A DNA stretch of 64,000 nucleotides, taken from NCBI GenBank assembly GCA_964541485.1, contig CAZIQL010000011.1, forward strand, positions 1 to 64,000, given 5' to 3'. This document shows positions 42,916 to 51,686 of the stretch, piece by piece. How positions within the stretch are numbered: position 1 is the first letter of the stretch; each line of letters starts with the position of its first letter. This DNA is from SIG299 sp964541485. Lineage in GTDB: Bacteria > Bacillota > Clostridia > Lachnospirales > Lachnospiraceae. The notes under the pieces are model-generated. The model did no database searches, was not told the origin of the DNA, and saw only the letters and a program-made list of their open reading frames with translations. The translations under genes were made by a program, and so were the position numbers.

Positions 42916-43695
42916 ATGTCTAAGAAATCTTGTGTAAAACTTCATTATCTTGTGAAGACGGATATAGGAAGTAAGCGAACAGTAAATCAAGACTCAGTTG
43001 CGGCATTTGTCACAGAGGAAGCAGCGTTATTTGTAGTGGCAGATGGAATGGGAGGTTACAGCCAAGGTGAAGTCGCAAGTGGTGAGGTTGTGAGCGCCTG
43101 CAGAGAGTATTGGGATAAAAATAAGGATTTTCTATCTGAAAAGCCATTTTTGGATTGTTTGCAAGACTTAGAGACTATGTTGCGAAAGGTAAACATAAAG
43201 ATTCATGAAGAATATAACCAGTCACAAATCTGTGGATCGACTGTTGTGCTACTTTTTGTTGTGCAAGATTGTTATGCTGTACTTTCTGTCGGAGATAGTC
43301 ATGCGTATTCTTATGCAAATGGATGTTTTTCTACATTGACTGTGGATGATGTATGGGAGAATCTTTCTTCAACCAGACAAAGGTTTTCGGCAGAGGAAAT
43401 AGAGGAACACAGGAACAAAGGAAAATTAGTACAGGCGATTGGAACTACAGAAGAAATTAACCCGTACGTGCATACAGGAAGGATGAAAGGGAATCAGACG
43501 TTTTTATTATGTAGCGATGGATTATATAAATACTGTAGTGAAGATTATTTAGAAAAGCAATTAAAAAAAGTAAAGTCAGAAAAGAGCATGAACACAGTGA
43601 TGCAACGTTATATGGATTGTGTATACAAAAATGGTGCAAAAGATAATATATCAATTATTTTGGTGAGAGGTAAAAAAAATGCATTTTTCAGATGA
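42916..43695 (+). CDS. PP2C-type Ser/Thr protein phosphatase (first of three)
   Basis: 259 residues with the PP2C metal motifs VNQDS, ADGMGGYSQGE, SVGDSHAYS, CSDGLYKYC and KDNISIILV, so the two-metal centre looks complete. The enzyme removes phosphate from Ser/Thr of proteins. It follows the VWA-FHA gene by four bases and overlaps the next gene by 17 bases. The likely substrates are the kinase and FHA-binding partners of this operon. Confidence 0.9.
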   Translation: MSKKSCVKLHYLVKTDIGSKRTVNQDSVAAFVTEEAALFVVADGMGGYSQGEVASGEVVSACREYWDKNKDFLSEKPFLDCLQDLETMLRKVNIKIHEEYNQSQICGSTVVLLFVVQDCYAVLSVGDSHAYSYANGCFSTLTVDDVWENLSSTRQRFSAEEIEEHRNKGKLVQAIGTTEEINPYVHTGRMKGNQTFLLCSDGLYKYCSEDYLEKQLKKVKSEKSMNTVMQRYMDCVYKNGAKDNISIILVRGKKNAFFR

Positions 43696-44623
43696 AAAGA
43701 ATATTTTGACAGAGGTAAGATGTGGAGAAACATTTTCTTATATCTTAAAGGAAAAGGAATTATTTCAGCCGACAGAATATAAGGTGTTGCAGGGACAGAG
43801 TGATGGATATTTTGTCAAGTGTATGAAAATGCAATTTAATGGAATGATACAACTGCTTTATATGCCTCAAACCTACCGGAGTTTTGATGCGGTGTATGGA
43901 GAATTGAGTGAGTCTGCATTTGTGAATGTAATAGCAAATTTGCTTTTTGCGGTTAACTATGTAAAACAGATGGGTTTCCTTTCTTGTCAGAATATAGATT
44001 TATCACCGGAACATCTGTATGTAGATACTACAACGTATAAAGTTGGATTGACATACCTTCCAATCAATGCGGCTATGTGCAGTAATCCTTATAGTAACTT
44101 TGATAATGAATTCAGAACCGCACTTGTGGAAATGATTTCAAAGATGGGATTTAAGGATTCGCTTACGCTGTTGAAATTAAAAGATGATTTATTGGATTCG
44201 TTAAAGAGCCTGGAGGATATATGTAAAGGGTTGAATGTGAAAAACGAGGAAAATAAGCCACAGAAACCGGTCGAACCGGTTGTTGAAGAAGATAGAAAAA
44301 AAGAACCGCAGCTTAAAGAAAGAAAGTTACATATCATTGCTCTGAATGGGCCTACGGATTGTGATTTTGAAGTAAATAAAGAGGAATTTGTCTTAGGTAA
44401 GGATTCGACAGTTGTAGATGGTGCGATTACATTTAACAAGTTGATTAGTCGAAGTCATTGTAAAGTTGTGAAATTAGGACAAGAATACAGGATTAAAGAT
44501 CTCGACAGTACGAATGGAACTTATGTGAATTCTGTCAGAGTAAGAGGTAACGAGACATGTCCGATAAAGGACGGAGATGTCATTCGGTTGGCCAATAGTG
44601 ATTTTCAGGTGAAATTCAGATAA
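43679..44623 (+). CDS. Pseudokinase-like (DUF6382/EssB-like) protein with C-terminal FHA domain
   Basis: 314 residues without a membrane helix. The first ~190 residues are a mixed helical/beta domain that contains LSPEHLYVDTTTYKVGLTYLP, a pattern similar to a degenerate kinase catalytic loop (the DUF6382 type, remotely like the cytosolic domain of EssB/YukC). No catalytic Asp pair is seen. The FHA domain lies at ~225-314 (VLGKDSTVVDG, LISRSHCK, DSTNGTYVN). It may be the cytosolic adaptor of the EssC machine, in place of canonical EssB. The family assignment of the first domain is my inference. Confidence 0.6.
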   Translation: MHFSDEKNILTEVRCGETFSYILKEKELFQPTEYKVLQGQSDGYFVKCMKMQFNGMIQLLYMPQTYRSFDAVYGELSESAFVNVIANLLFAVNYVKQMGFLSCQNIDLSPEHLYVDTTTYKVGLTYLPINAAMCSNPYSNFDNEFRTALVEMISKMGFKDSLTLLKLKDDLLDSLKSLEDICKGLNVKNEENKPQKPVEPVVEEDRKKEPQLKERKLHIIALNGPTDCDFEVNKEEFVLGKDSTVVDGAITFNKLISRSHCKVVKLGQEYRIKDLDSTNGTYVNSVRVRGNETCPIKDGDVIRLANSDFQVKFR

Positions 44624-44637
44624 GAGAGGAACGCTTT

Positions 44638-45693
44638 ATGTATAAACCGAGGATAATTATCGCAGATGAAGATATCAATTACATATTGCCACTTCAGGTG
44701 AAGTTTGCAGAGAGGTTTTTTGAGAAGGCAGAGATAGAGATAATCAGTGAAAAAGGATACTTTGACGAACTGTTTTCTTTTCCGCAGCGGGTGGATGTTC
44801 TTATAGTTTCAGAATCTTTGTATACACAAGGATTGCAGAGACATAATGTTGGACATGTGTTTGTTTTAAGTGAACAAAAGATAGAAAATGATGAAGATTC
44901 AAATGTTGATGTGGTGTTTAAATACGCCAGCATTAAAGAAATCGTGAATGAGATTATCTATAAAAGTGCAGATGTTCTTGGTGGAGATACGACTGAAGTA
45001 AAGGATACGCAGGTGATTTTGGTTTCATCTGCATGCGGAGGTGTCGGAAAAACGACCTTGGCAATTGGTATCGCAGGTGCTTTGGCAAAAAACTATAAGA
45101 GAGTATTGTACATTAACGCGGATTATTTACAAACATTTCAGCATATGTTTGCAGACACTTCGCCAATTACAGAAAATATGATATATGCAAAGCTTGCAAC
45201 AAATACGGAAAATATCTATGGAGATATTAAGCATGCGATACGTAAAGAAGTATTTCAGTATTTGCCTGCATTTAAAACAGCATTAATGTCTGTAGGAATG
45301 TCATACTCTGTGTTTAAAAATATTATTCAAGGTGCAAAAAAGAGTAAAGATTATGATTATATTGTCGTTGATGCGAGTAGTGCATTTGATGATGAAAAAG
45401 CTGCATTAATGGGGATTGCAGATAAAATCATCATGGTTCTGAAACAAAATATGGCATCGGTATTTGCTACTAACGTGTTAATGAGCAATGTAAACGGAAC
45501 AAGTGCAAATAAGTATATTTTTGTGTGTAATGATTTCGATAAAGAAGTGGAAAATGCTTTAATATTTGGAAATCTTTCTCTGAAGTATACGGTAAATGAT
45601 TATGTAGAGCATTTCCGACACTATGATTCTATTAACATAGATGAGTTGACGGATGAGAAGAGCATTCAAAAAATTGCATTTATGATGATATAA
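44638..45693 (+). CDS. CpaE/ParA/MinD-like ATPase
   Basis: 351 residues. Residues ~1-115 look like a receiver-like (CpaE-type) domain (IIIADEDINYILPLQ, VDVLIVSE). Then comes a MinD/ParA P-loop with deviant Walker A C133-G-G-V-G-K138-T139, and DYDYIVVDASSAF as Walker B. CpaE-like ATPases place secretion machinery at poles or sites; a T7SS use is unusual. It sits between the FHA adaptor and EsaB, with 14-base gaps, so it is part of the same unit. It may localise the secretion complex. Confidence 0.75.
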   Translation: MYKPRIIIADEDINYILPLQVKFAERFFEKAEIEIISEKGYFDELFSFPQRVDVLIVSESLYTQGLQRHNVGHVFVLSEQKIENDEDSNVDVVFKYASIKEIVNEIIYKSADVLGGDTTEVKDTQVILVSSACGGVGKTTLAIGIAGALAKNYKRVLYINADYLQTFQHMFADTSPITENMIYAKLATNTENIYGDIKHAIRKEVFQYLPAFKTALMSVGMSYSVFKNIIQGAKKSKDYDYIVVDASSAFDDEKAALMGIADKIIMVLKQNMASVFATNVLMSNVNGTSANKYIFVCNDFDKEVENALIFGNLSLKYTVNDYVEHFRHYDSINIDELTDEKSIQKIAFMMI

Positions 45694-45706
45694 GGGGTGT
45701 GAAGTT

Positions 45707-45961
45707 ATGAATAGGGATGTAGCAATTGTTGTTTTCAACATAATTAAAAGAAATTTTACAGTCGATCTTGAAATTCCATTAAATATTACAGCAAATGAGT
45801 TGGTGAATGCTTTAAATACGGCATATGACCTGGGAATTGATACTACAGATATTAAAAACTGTTATCTGAAAGCAGAACGGCCAATTGTATTGCTGAAAGG
45901 TAATAAAACCTTAGAAGAATTCGGAGTAAGAAACGGAACAGTAATAAATTACACGGAATAG
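45707..45961 (+). CDS. esaB: EsaB/YukD ubiquitin-like protein
   Basis: 84 residues in a beta-grasp fold, matching the EsaB/YukD family: an N-terminal beta hairpin (VAIVVFNIIKRNFTVDLEIP), the LNITANELVNALN helix and a C-terminal LEEFGVRNGTVINYTE. EsaB is a cytosolic factor needed for T7SSb secretion in Staphylococcus and Bacillus. It sits directly before essC, the canonical order. Confidence 0.85.
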   Translation: MNRDVAIVVFNIIKRNFTVDLEIPLNITANELVNALNTAYDLGIDTTDIKNCYLKAERPIVLLKGNKTLEEFGVRNGTVINYTE

Positions 45962-45974
45962 GAGAGATTGAACT

Positions 45975-48900
45975 ATGGACAAAAGATATAAGGTGATTCT
46001 TTCAAATAATAATATTTATAAAGAAATTGAGCTTGCATCGGATATGCAGCAGGTGAAGGTGGGTACAGGAGTAGATTGCGATATACGACTGAGAAAAGAT
46101 TTATTTTTTGAAAAGATTGAATTGTTATTTGTAAAAAATGGCGAAGATTGGTCTGTCTTTGCTTCTGATAATCTGTATTTAACAATGGGTGATGTCAGAA
46201 AGCTTATCACCAAAAATCTTGTCCATGGGGACGCTATGGAAGTGAAGTATCAGGAGTCGGATAACTCTGTATTTCGTGTGGAGTTTTTGATTGATTTTGA
46301 TAATGGACAGATAAAGTATGAGAGAATTATTAATGTTGCAGACGTAGCAGAAATCACCATGGGGTCATCGCTAGGTTGTAATATTGCTTTGGGAGGAGAA
46401 TATGTAAAGGGGGATGCTATCGTTTTAAGACGGAATAATAGCTCCTATATTCTTACAATTACTCAAACAACCTATGGGATTTATATTAACGGAAAGAAAG
46501 CAAAAAATGGCGATGTAATAAAAGATGGGGATTTCTTCTCGATTTCTGATTACTTCTTTTATTATAAAGATAATAAAATTTGGACGCAAATACGTCCAGA
46601 TATGATTATAAATGCATTGAAGTGTTTTGATGATTCAAAACCGGTGAATTATCCGAAGTTTAACAGAAGTACTCGTATTAAGACTGTGGTGAATGAAGAG
46701 AAGATAGAGATACTTGACCCACCGGCAAAACCACAAAAGCCAAAAGATAATTGGTTTATGCGATTATTTCCGTCGTTTGGTATGCTGATTGCGTCGGTAG
46801 CTATGGCCTTTTTTGGTGGAATGATGATTGTTGTTTCAGCAATTTCCGGTGTAATGGCAATTCTTACTACTATTATGAGTATTAGGGAAGGAAACAAGGA
46901 GTATAAAGAGAGTTCAAAAGAACGCAAAGAGAAATATAATGCTTATATAACAAAAAAAAGAGATGAAATTGAGCAGAGTCGTGAAAAGGAGGGTAAGGAG
47001 TTAGAAGAAATATTTATCTCGCAGTCAAAGATTCTTAAACGTTTTGGAACATTTTCTACAGAGTTGTTTGAACGTTCAAAGGACGATGAAGATTATCTTT
47101 GTGTAAGACTTGGAAGCGGTGATGTTATTTCAAAGAGAGAAGTTAATTATAAAAGACAGGAAAAATTAGAAATTGAGGATGAGTTGCAACTTATACCTGA
47201 GCAAATTTGCATGGAGTATAAGAATGTTCATAATGCCCCTATTGTATGTGATTTTAAAGAAGTTAATGCTATGGGAGTTGTTGGTGAACCGCAGCATAGA
47301 TTTGAGTTACTTAAGAATATAGTAATTGATATTGCTGCCAGACAACATTTTTCAGATGTTAAAATGGTTTTTGTGGCTGATGGAACACACAAGGATCAGA
47401 TTTATTGGCTTAGACTTCTTCCGCATGTGTATAATGAGGCTATTGGTGTTAGAAACATTGTGTGTGATGATGAAAGTAAGAATTTTGTTTTCGAATATCT
47501 TTATAAAGAGTTTACCAATAGAGAACAAAATAAAAAATATGAAGAAAACCTTATTGTGTTTTTTTATGATGAGTATGGGTTTAAGAGTCATCCGATTTCG
47601 AGATTTATTAATAAGGGTAAAGACTTGGGCGTAACTTTTGTCTTTTTTGGTAATACAATTGCTGATGTCCCGCAGGGGTGCGGATCAATTGTTACTATTA
47701 AAGACACTAATAATGCGTTGTTTGTTAATACTCAGAATAAAAGTGAAACAGCCGAGTTTGTTTATTCGAATATCCAAACAGCACAGGCGGAGGAAATAGT
47801 AACATTTCTTGCTCCGGTTTATACCGAGGAAATTTCCCTCGAAGGTACTCTTACAAAGAATATTTCAATGTTTGAGTTGCTTAATATCCTTGCTGTAGAC
47901 GATATTGATCTCAAGAGCAGATGGGAAAAGTCACAAGTGTTTAAGTCGATGGCAGCACCATTAGGTGTTTCAAAAACAGGGGTGGTTTCTTTGGATTTGC
48001 ATGACAAGGCACATGGTCCACATGGCCTTGTTGCAGGTACTACTGGTTCTGGTAAGTCTGAAATCTTGCAAACCTATATTTTGGCAATGGCTACGATTTA
48101 TCATCCTTATGAGGTTGCTTTTGTAATAATCGACTTCAAAGGTGGCGGAATGGTAAATCAATTTAAAGAATTGCCGCATCTTCTTGGAGCAATTACTAAT
48201 ATTGATGGAAAAGAAATCAATCGTTCTTTGAAGTCAATCAAGGCAGAATTACAGAAGCGTCAGCACCTTTTTGCAGAAGCGGATGTAAACCATATCGATA
48301 AATATATTAAAAAATTCAAGGCAGGAGAGACAAAAGTTCCTTTGCCACATTTGATTATTATCGTAGATGAGTTTGCAGAATTAAAAGCTGAGCAACCGGA
48401 ATTTATGAAAGAATTAATTTCGGCAGCGCGAATTGGTCGAAGTCTTGGAGTACATCTGATTCTTGCAACACAGAAACCTTCTGGTCAGGTTAACGAACAA
48501 ATCTGGAGTAACTCTCGCTTTAAACTTTGTTTGAAGGTGCAGAGCCAAGAAGATAGTAATGAAGTGCTCAAGTCTCCTCTGGCTGCTGAGATTAAGGAAC
48601 CGGGACGTGCATATTTGCAAGTGGGTAATAATGAAATTTTTGAATTGTTCCAATCAGCATATAGTGGGGTAGCTGAAAAGGCCGAAGATTCAAATGTTAA
48701 GGAGTTTACAATTTATAGTTTGTCAGAGTCTGGAAAACGCATACCGGTATACTCACAAAAGAAGAAAAAGAGTGGTGAAGGTAGTGTTACGCAATTGGAA
48801 GCAATAGTTAGCTATGTTGCTGATTATTGTAATGAAATCAAGTTACCTAAGTTGCCGGATATCTGTTTGCCTTCGCTTGGTAATTGTATTGATTTTGTTG

Positions 48901-50492
48901 TGTCTGCAAAGAAGACTACGAATTATTGTAGTTACGGAGTGGAGATTGGCATGTATGATGATCCTGAAAATCAATATCAGGGAGTTCATACGATTAATCT
49001 TGAAAGTAATAATCTTATGATTATTGGATCTTCGCAGTCCGGCAAGACAAATGTTTTACAGACCATTATTCGTAGCCTATCAACAAAATATACTCCTGAA
49101 CAGGTAAATATTTACATAATTGATTTTGCTTCAATGGTGCTTAAGAATTTTGATAAATTAAATCATGTGGGAGGTGTAGTTTGTCCTTCTGAAGATGAAA
49201 AACTGAAGAATTTATTCAAGCTTCTCAATGCTGAAATTGAAACCAGAAAAGAAAAGCTTATGTCAATAGGTGTCAGTTCTTTCGCTGCATATAAAGAAGC
49301 AGGTGAAAAAGATTTACCGCTTATTGTTTTGCTAATTGATAATCTGACTGCGTTGAAAGAACTTTATTTTCAAGATGATGATGAATTACTCAATCTTTGC
49401 AGAGAAGGTTTGACAGTTGGTATTAGTATTGTCATTGCCAATTCTCAAACTGCAGGCATTGGATACAAGTATTTGTCTAATTTTTCTGCAAGAATGGCGC
49501 TGTACTGTAATGATTCAAATGAGTATAGTTCTCTGTTCGATCATTGTAGTGAGCGTATTGACAGTATACCTGGTAGAGCTATTGTTGAAATCGATAAGAA
49601 GCATTTTGAATGTCAAGCATATCTTGCATTTGCTGGTGAAAAGGAAATTGATCGAGTTAAGGAAATCAAAAAGTATATTGCTGAAGTCAATGCGCCTAAT
49701 AAACACATAATGGCAAAGAGAATTCCTTTGATTCCTGCATCTCTTACAAAAGGTTTTATTGTGGAACAGTTTGGAAACTATATGGAAGACAAGTTCTCGA
49801 TTGTTACCGGACTGGATTATGCAACGGTTACTCCTTATGTGTTTGATTTCGCATCCGTTGGTTTATTGGCAATTACTGGTCGGGAAGGTGCAGGAAGACA
49901 CAATTGGCTGAAGTATTCTGTTGATATGCTTTCTACTATGTATCCTGGCATGTCCAAAGTATATGCGGTTGACAGTATTGGTAAAAAACTTGCGTCTCTT
50001 AAGGAAAGTGATAATATTGCGGCATATAGTATGATTGCAGAAGATGCAGTTAAGTATGTCAAAGAAATTGAAATGCAGTTAAAGGACCGCTATGATGCGC
50101 TTGTTGCAGGTAATGAGGATGCACTTAATAACGCAGAACTTCTAATGATGGTCATTGATAATTCCGATGCACTTCTTGCAATATGTAACAACCCTGATGG
50201 GCTTGCAGCTTATAAGAACATTATGGGTAGATACAAAAATATGAAAGTATGCATTATTGTATTTGTTGAGAATGCAAGTATACCTTATAGCGCACCAGAA
50301 ATTATGAAGAATATCCGTGATCAGCGCAACTTTATGTATTTTGATGATATGAGCAATATGAAGATATTTGATGTACCGCTGGCTATGTCTCGTATTTTTA
50401 GAAAACCAATTGAAGCGGGAGATGGATACTATATTAAAGATAATGAGTGCGTTAAGTTAAAAACAGCTTCTATCGCAAATAAATACAGGTAA
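45975..50492 (+). CDS. essC: T7SS FtsK/SpoIIIE ATPase EssC
   Basis: 1505 residues. Two FHA-like domains (~1-105, ~110-215) precede two close membrane helices (~266-302). Three P-loop modules follow: D1 with G688-T-T-G-S-G-K694-S695 and Walker B IIIVDEF; D2 with G1018-S-S-Q-S-G-K1024-T; and D3 with G1302-R-E-G-A-G-R1308-H, where the Lys and Ser/Thr are replaced, so D3 probably does not hydrolyse ATP. In the family, EssC drives substrate export across the membrane, and D2/D3 bind the WXG100 C-terminus. Translated from ATG 45975 behind GGAGAG. The last two-thirds uses many more T-ending codons than the neighbouring housekeeping genes. Confidence 0.95.
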   Translation: MDKRYKVILSNNNIYKEIELASDMQQVKVGTGVDCDIRLRKDLFFEKIELLFVKNGEDWSVFASDNLYLTMGDVRKLITKNLVHGDAMEVKYQESDNSVFRVEFLIDFDNGQIKYERIINVADVAEITMGSSLGCNIALGGEYVKGDAIVLRRNNSSYILTITQTTYGIYINGKKAKNGDVIKDGDFFSISDYFFYYKDNKIWTQIRPDMIINALKCFDDSKPVNYPKFNRSTRIKTVVNEEKIEILDPPAKPQKPKDNWFMRLFPSFGMLIASVAMAFFGGMMIVVSAISGVMAILTTIMSIREGNKEYKESSKERKEKYNAYITKKRDEIEQSREKEGKELEEIFISQSKILKRFGTFSTELFERSKDDEDYLCVRLGSGDVISKREVNYKRQEKLEIEDELQLIPEQICMEYKNVHNAPIVCDFKEVNAMGVVGEPQHRFELLKNIVIDIAARQHFSDVKMVFVADGTHKDQIYWLRLLPHVYNEAIGVRNIVCDDESKNFVFEYLYKEFTNREQNKKYEENLIVFFYDEYGFKSHPISRFINKGKDLGVTFVFFGNTIADVPQGCGSIVTIKDTNNALFVNTQNKSETAEFVYSNIQTAQAEEIVTFLAPVYTEEISLEGTLTKNISMFELLNILAVDDIDLKSRWEKSQVFKSMAAPLGVSKTGVVSLDLHDKAHGPHGLVAGTTGSGKSEILQTYILAMATIYHPYEVAFVIIDFKGGGMVNQFKELPHLLGAITNIDGKEINRSLKSIKAELQKRQHLFAEADVNHIDKYIKKFKAGETKVPLPHLIIIVDEFAELKAEQPEFMKELISAARIGRSLGVHLILATQKPSGQVNEQIWSNSRFKLCLKVQSQEDSNEVLKSPLAAEIKEPGRAYLQVGNNEIFELFQSAYSGVAEKAEDSNVKEFTIYSLSESGKRIPVYSQKKKKSGEGSVTQLEAIVSYVADYCNEIKLPKLPDICLPSLGNCIDFVVSAKKTTNYCSYGVEIGMYDDPENQYQGVHTINLESNNLMIIGSSQSGKTNVLQTIIRSLSTKYTPEQVNIYIIDFASMVLKNFDKLNHVGGVVCPSEDEKLKNLFKLLNAEIETRKEKLMSIGVSSFAAYKEAGEKDLPLIVLLIDNLTALKELYFQDDDELLNLCREGLTVGISIVIANSQTAGIGYKYLSNFSARMALYCNDSNEYSSLFDHCSERIDSIPGRAIVEIDKKHFECQAYLAFAGEKEIDRVKEIKKYIAEVNAPNKHIMAKRIPLIPASLTKGFIVEQFGNYMEDKFSIVTGLDYATVTPYVFDFASVGLLAITGREGAGRHNWLKYSVDMLSTMYPGMSKVYAVDSIGKKLASLKESDNIAAYSMIAEDAVKYVKEIEMQLKDRYDALVAGNEDALNNAELLMMVIDNSDALLAICNNPDGLAAYKNIMGRYKNMKVCIIVFVENASIPYSAPEIMKNIRDQRNFMYFDDMSNMKIFDVPLAMSRIFRKPIEAGDGYYIKDNECVKLKTASIANKYR

Positions 50493-50946
50493 AATATATG
50501 TGTGTGGAAAGGAGATAAACTATATAAAGATTTGATACATATCGAACTTGAAGAAGGATTGGGGTTTCGTAAGAGCCAATCAATGTAAGAAATTGGCTGT
50601 ATTTTTGAATTGGTACGCTAGTGATTGTTTTCCTAGCGGAGTCTGCAAAAATCTTCAAGTTCGATATATTCCAGATTCTCTAGGAAAATGAAATTTAAGG
50701 AATCTTGCATCATAAGGGTTTTAGCAGTAACAAATGCATGGGATTTGTCAGTTTTTGTTTTGTGAACATTGTTCTTACGCATATCGGATCATTAAGGAAT
50801 TGAGAATACACACTTTAAAATTCCTGTCCGTAAAGGAACTATAGAAAAAGTCAATAGTTCATAGTGTCTGATTTGTATTAAACTGCGATATAAAAATGAA
50901 AGGAATGTGGTGTTTTGATTGCTATAAACATCATACGAGGATTTAA
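50493..50946. other. 454-base non-coding gap inside the T7SS operon
   Basis: Includes AAAGGAG at about 50509 with no start codon, a long-stem RNA domain (50539-50667) and an AGATTC/GAATCT stem (50674-50705). Near the end is a 16-codon frame 50896-50946 (ATG AAA GGA ATG TGG...) whose TAA directly abuts the ATG of the next gene. The reading frame lacks a clear ribosome site. No protein gene is supported. Confidence 0.4.
50539..50667 (+). ncRNA. Candidate structured RNA, three-way junction
   Basis: ATATCGAACTTGAAGA (50539-50554) is perfectly complementary to TCTTCAAGTTCGATAT (50652-50667), 16 bp. The enclosed bases form two hairpins: AGCCAAT/ATTGGCT (50574-50598) and CGCTAG/CTAGCG (50616-50638). 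That is a 3-way junction about 129 bases long with high pairing over a known gap. No matching family is recognised. Could be a cis-regulator, a processed small RNA, or an inverted-repeat mobile-element remnant. Confidence 0.5.
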
Positions 50947-51390
50947 ATGGCTAAAGAAGAATTAGAACATCAAATAAGACAATTGCAACGTAATATTGAA
51001 AAACATAATGCTTCTATTCGTAGTAATAATTGTAAAATTGAGGAATTGGAAGACATTATGACGAGGCTGGTAAAAAAAGCTGATGAAATGGAAAGTAGCT
51101 TAGAGAATACATTAAAACTAATAAATAATAGATTAAGTGAAATAAGTAATTGTGAGAAATTTAAAACAAATTATTGTGAAAGAGTCAAGAATATTTTGTA
51201 TAATTCGAGTACAAATTCAGCAATAACAGAGACAAGACAAGCAATAACTAAAATAAGAAAAGAATGTTATAAGATTGATAGTGATAATGATGTACTATAT
51301 GGCAAAATTTCCTATGCGAATAAACAAATAAATTTATTAAGGGAACGGATGGAAATGGAGATGATGGGGAATGCAGAGCAAAGAGTTTAA
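50947..51390 (+). CDS. Helical T7SS accessory protein (DUF5082/YwqH-like)
   Basis: 147 residues, almost wholly coiled coil (heptads at ~5-60 and ~75-140), with no membrane helix. It is the first of three overlapping or abutting genes that precede or form a large candidate substrate: small helical protein, small helical protein, large protein. In Bacillus the order ywqH-ywqI-ywqJ is of this type. It overlaps the next gene by 20 bases. Likely a targeting or chaperone partner. No motif proves it. Confidence 0.55.
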   Translation: MAKEELEHQIRQLQRNIEKHNASIRSNNCKIEELEDIMTRLVKKADEMESSLENTLKLINNRLSEISNCEKFKTNYCERVKNILYNSSTNSAITETRQAITKIRKECYKIDSDNDVLYGKISYANKQINLLRERMEMEMMGNAEQRV

Positions 51391-51673
51391 GGTTAACCTA
51401 GCTGAGTTGGAACATACGATAGACATTATGGGTGAACTAAAAAAGCAGGCGGAGGAAGTTATAGTCCTTCGAAAAATATACGAAGATTTTTTTATACATA
51501 ACAAAGGAAAAACAAAAGAAAAAATGAATGCTTGCGAATATAAGGCGACTGCAATAAAGAATAGAATGTTATTACTTATCGAAAAAACGAGCATATTCCT
51601 TCAAAATGCAAAGGTATCAATCGAAGAAGATAATGATTATATTGCAAGAAAGATAGACACATTAACAAAGTGA
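51371..51673 (+). CDS. Small helical WXG100/Lap-like partner
   Basis: 100 residues in two long helices (about 8-45 and 55-95), without a WXG turn but with the right size for a WXG100-like or LXG-associated (Lap/YwqI-like) protein. ATG 51371 overlaps the previous gene by 20 bases. The following large gene begins 13 bases downstream. In T7SSb clusters such proteins pair with the N-terminus of the cognate LXG substrate. The role is inferred from size, fold and position. Confidence 0.55.
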   Translation: MQSKEFKVNLAELEHTIDIMGELKKQAEEVIVLRKIYEDFFIHNKGKTKEKMNACEYKATAIKNRMLLLIEKTSIFLQNAKVSIEEDNDYIARKIDTLTK

Positions 51674-51686
51674 AAGAGATGGTGTT

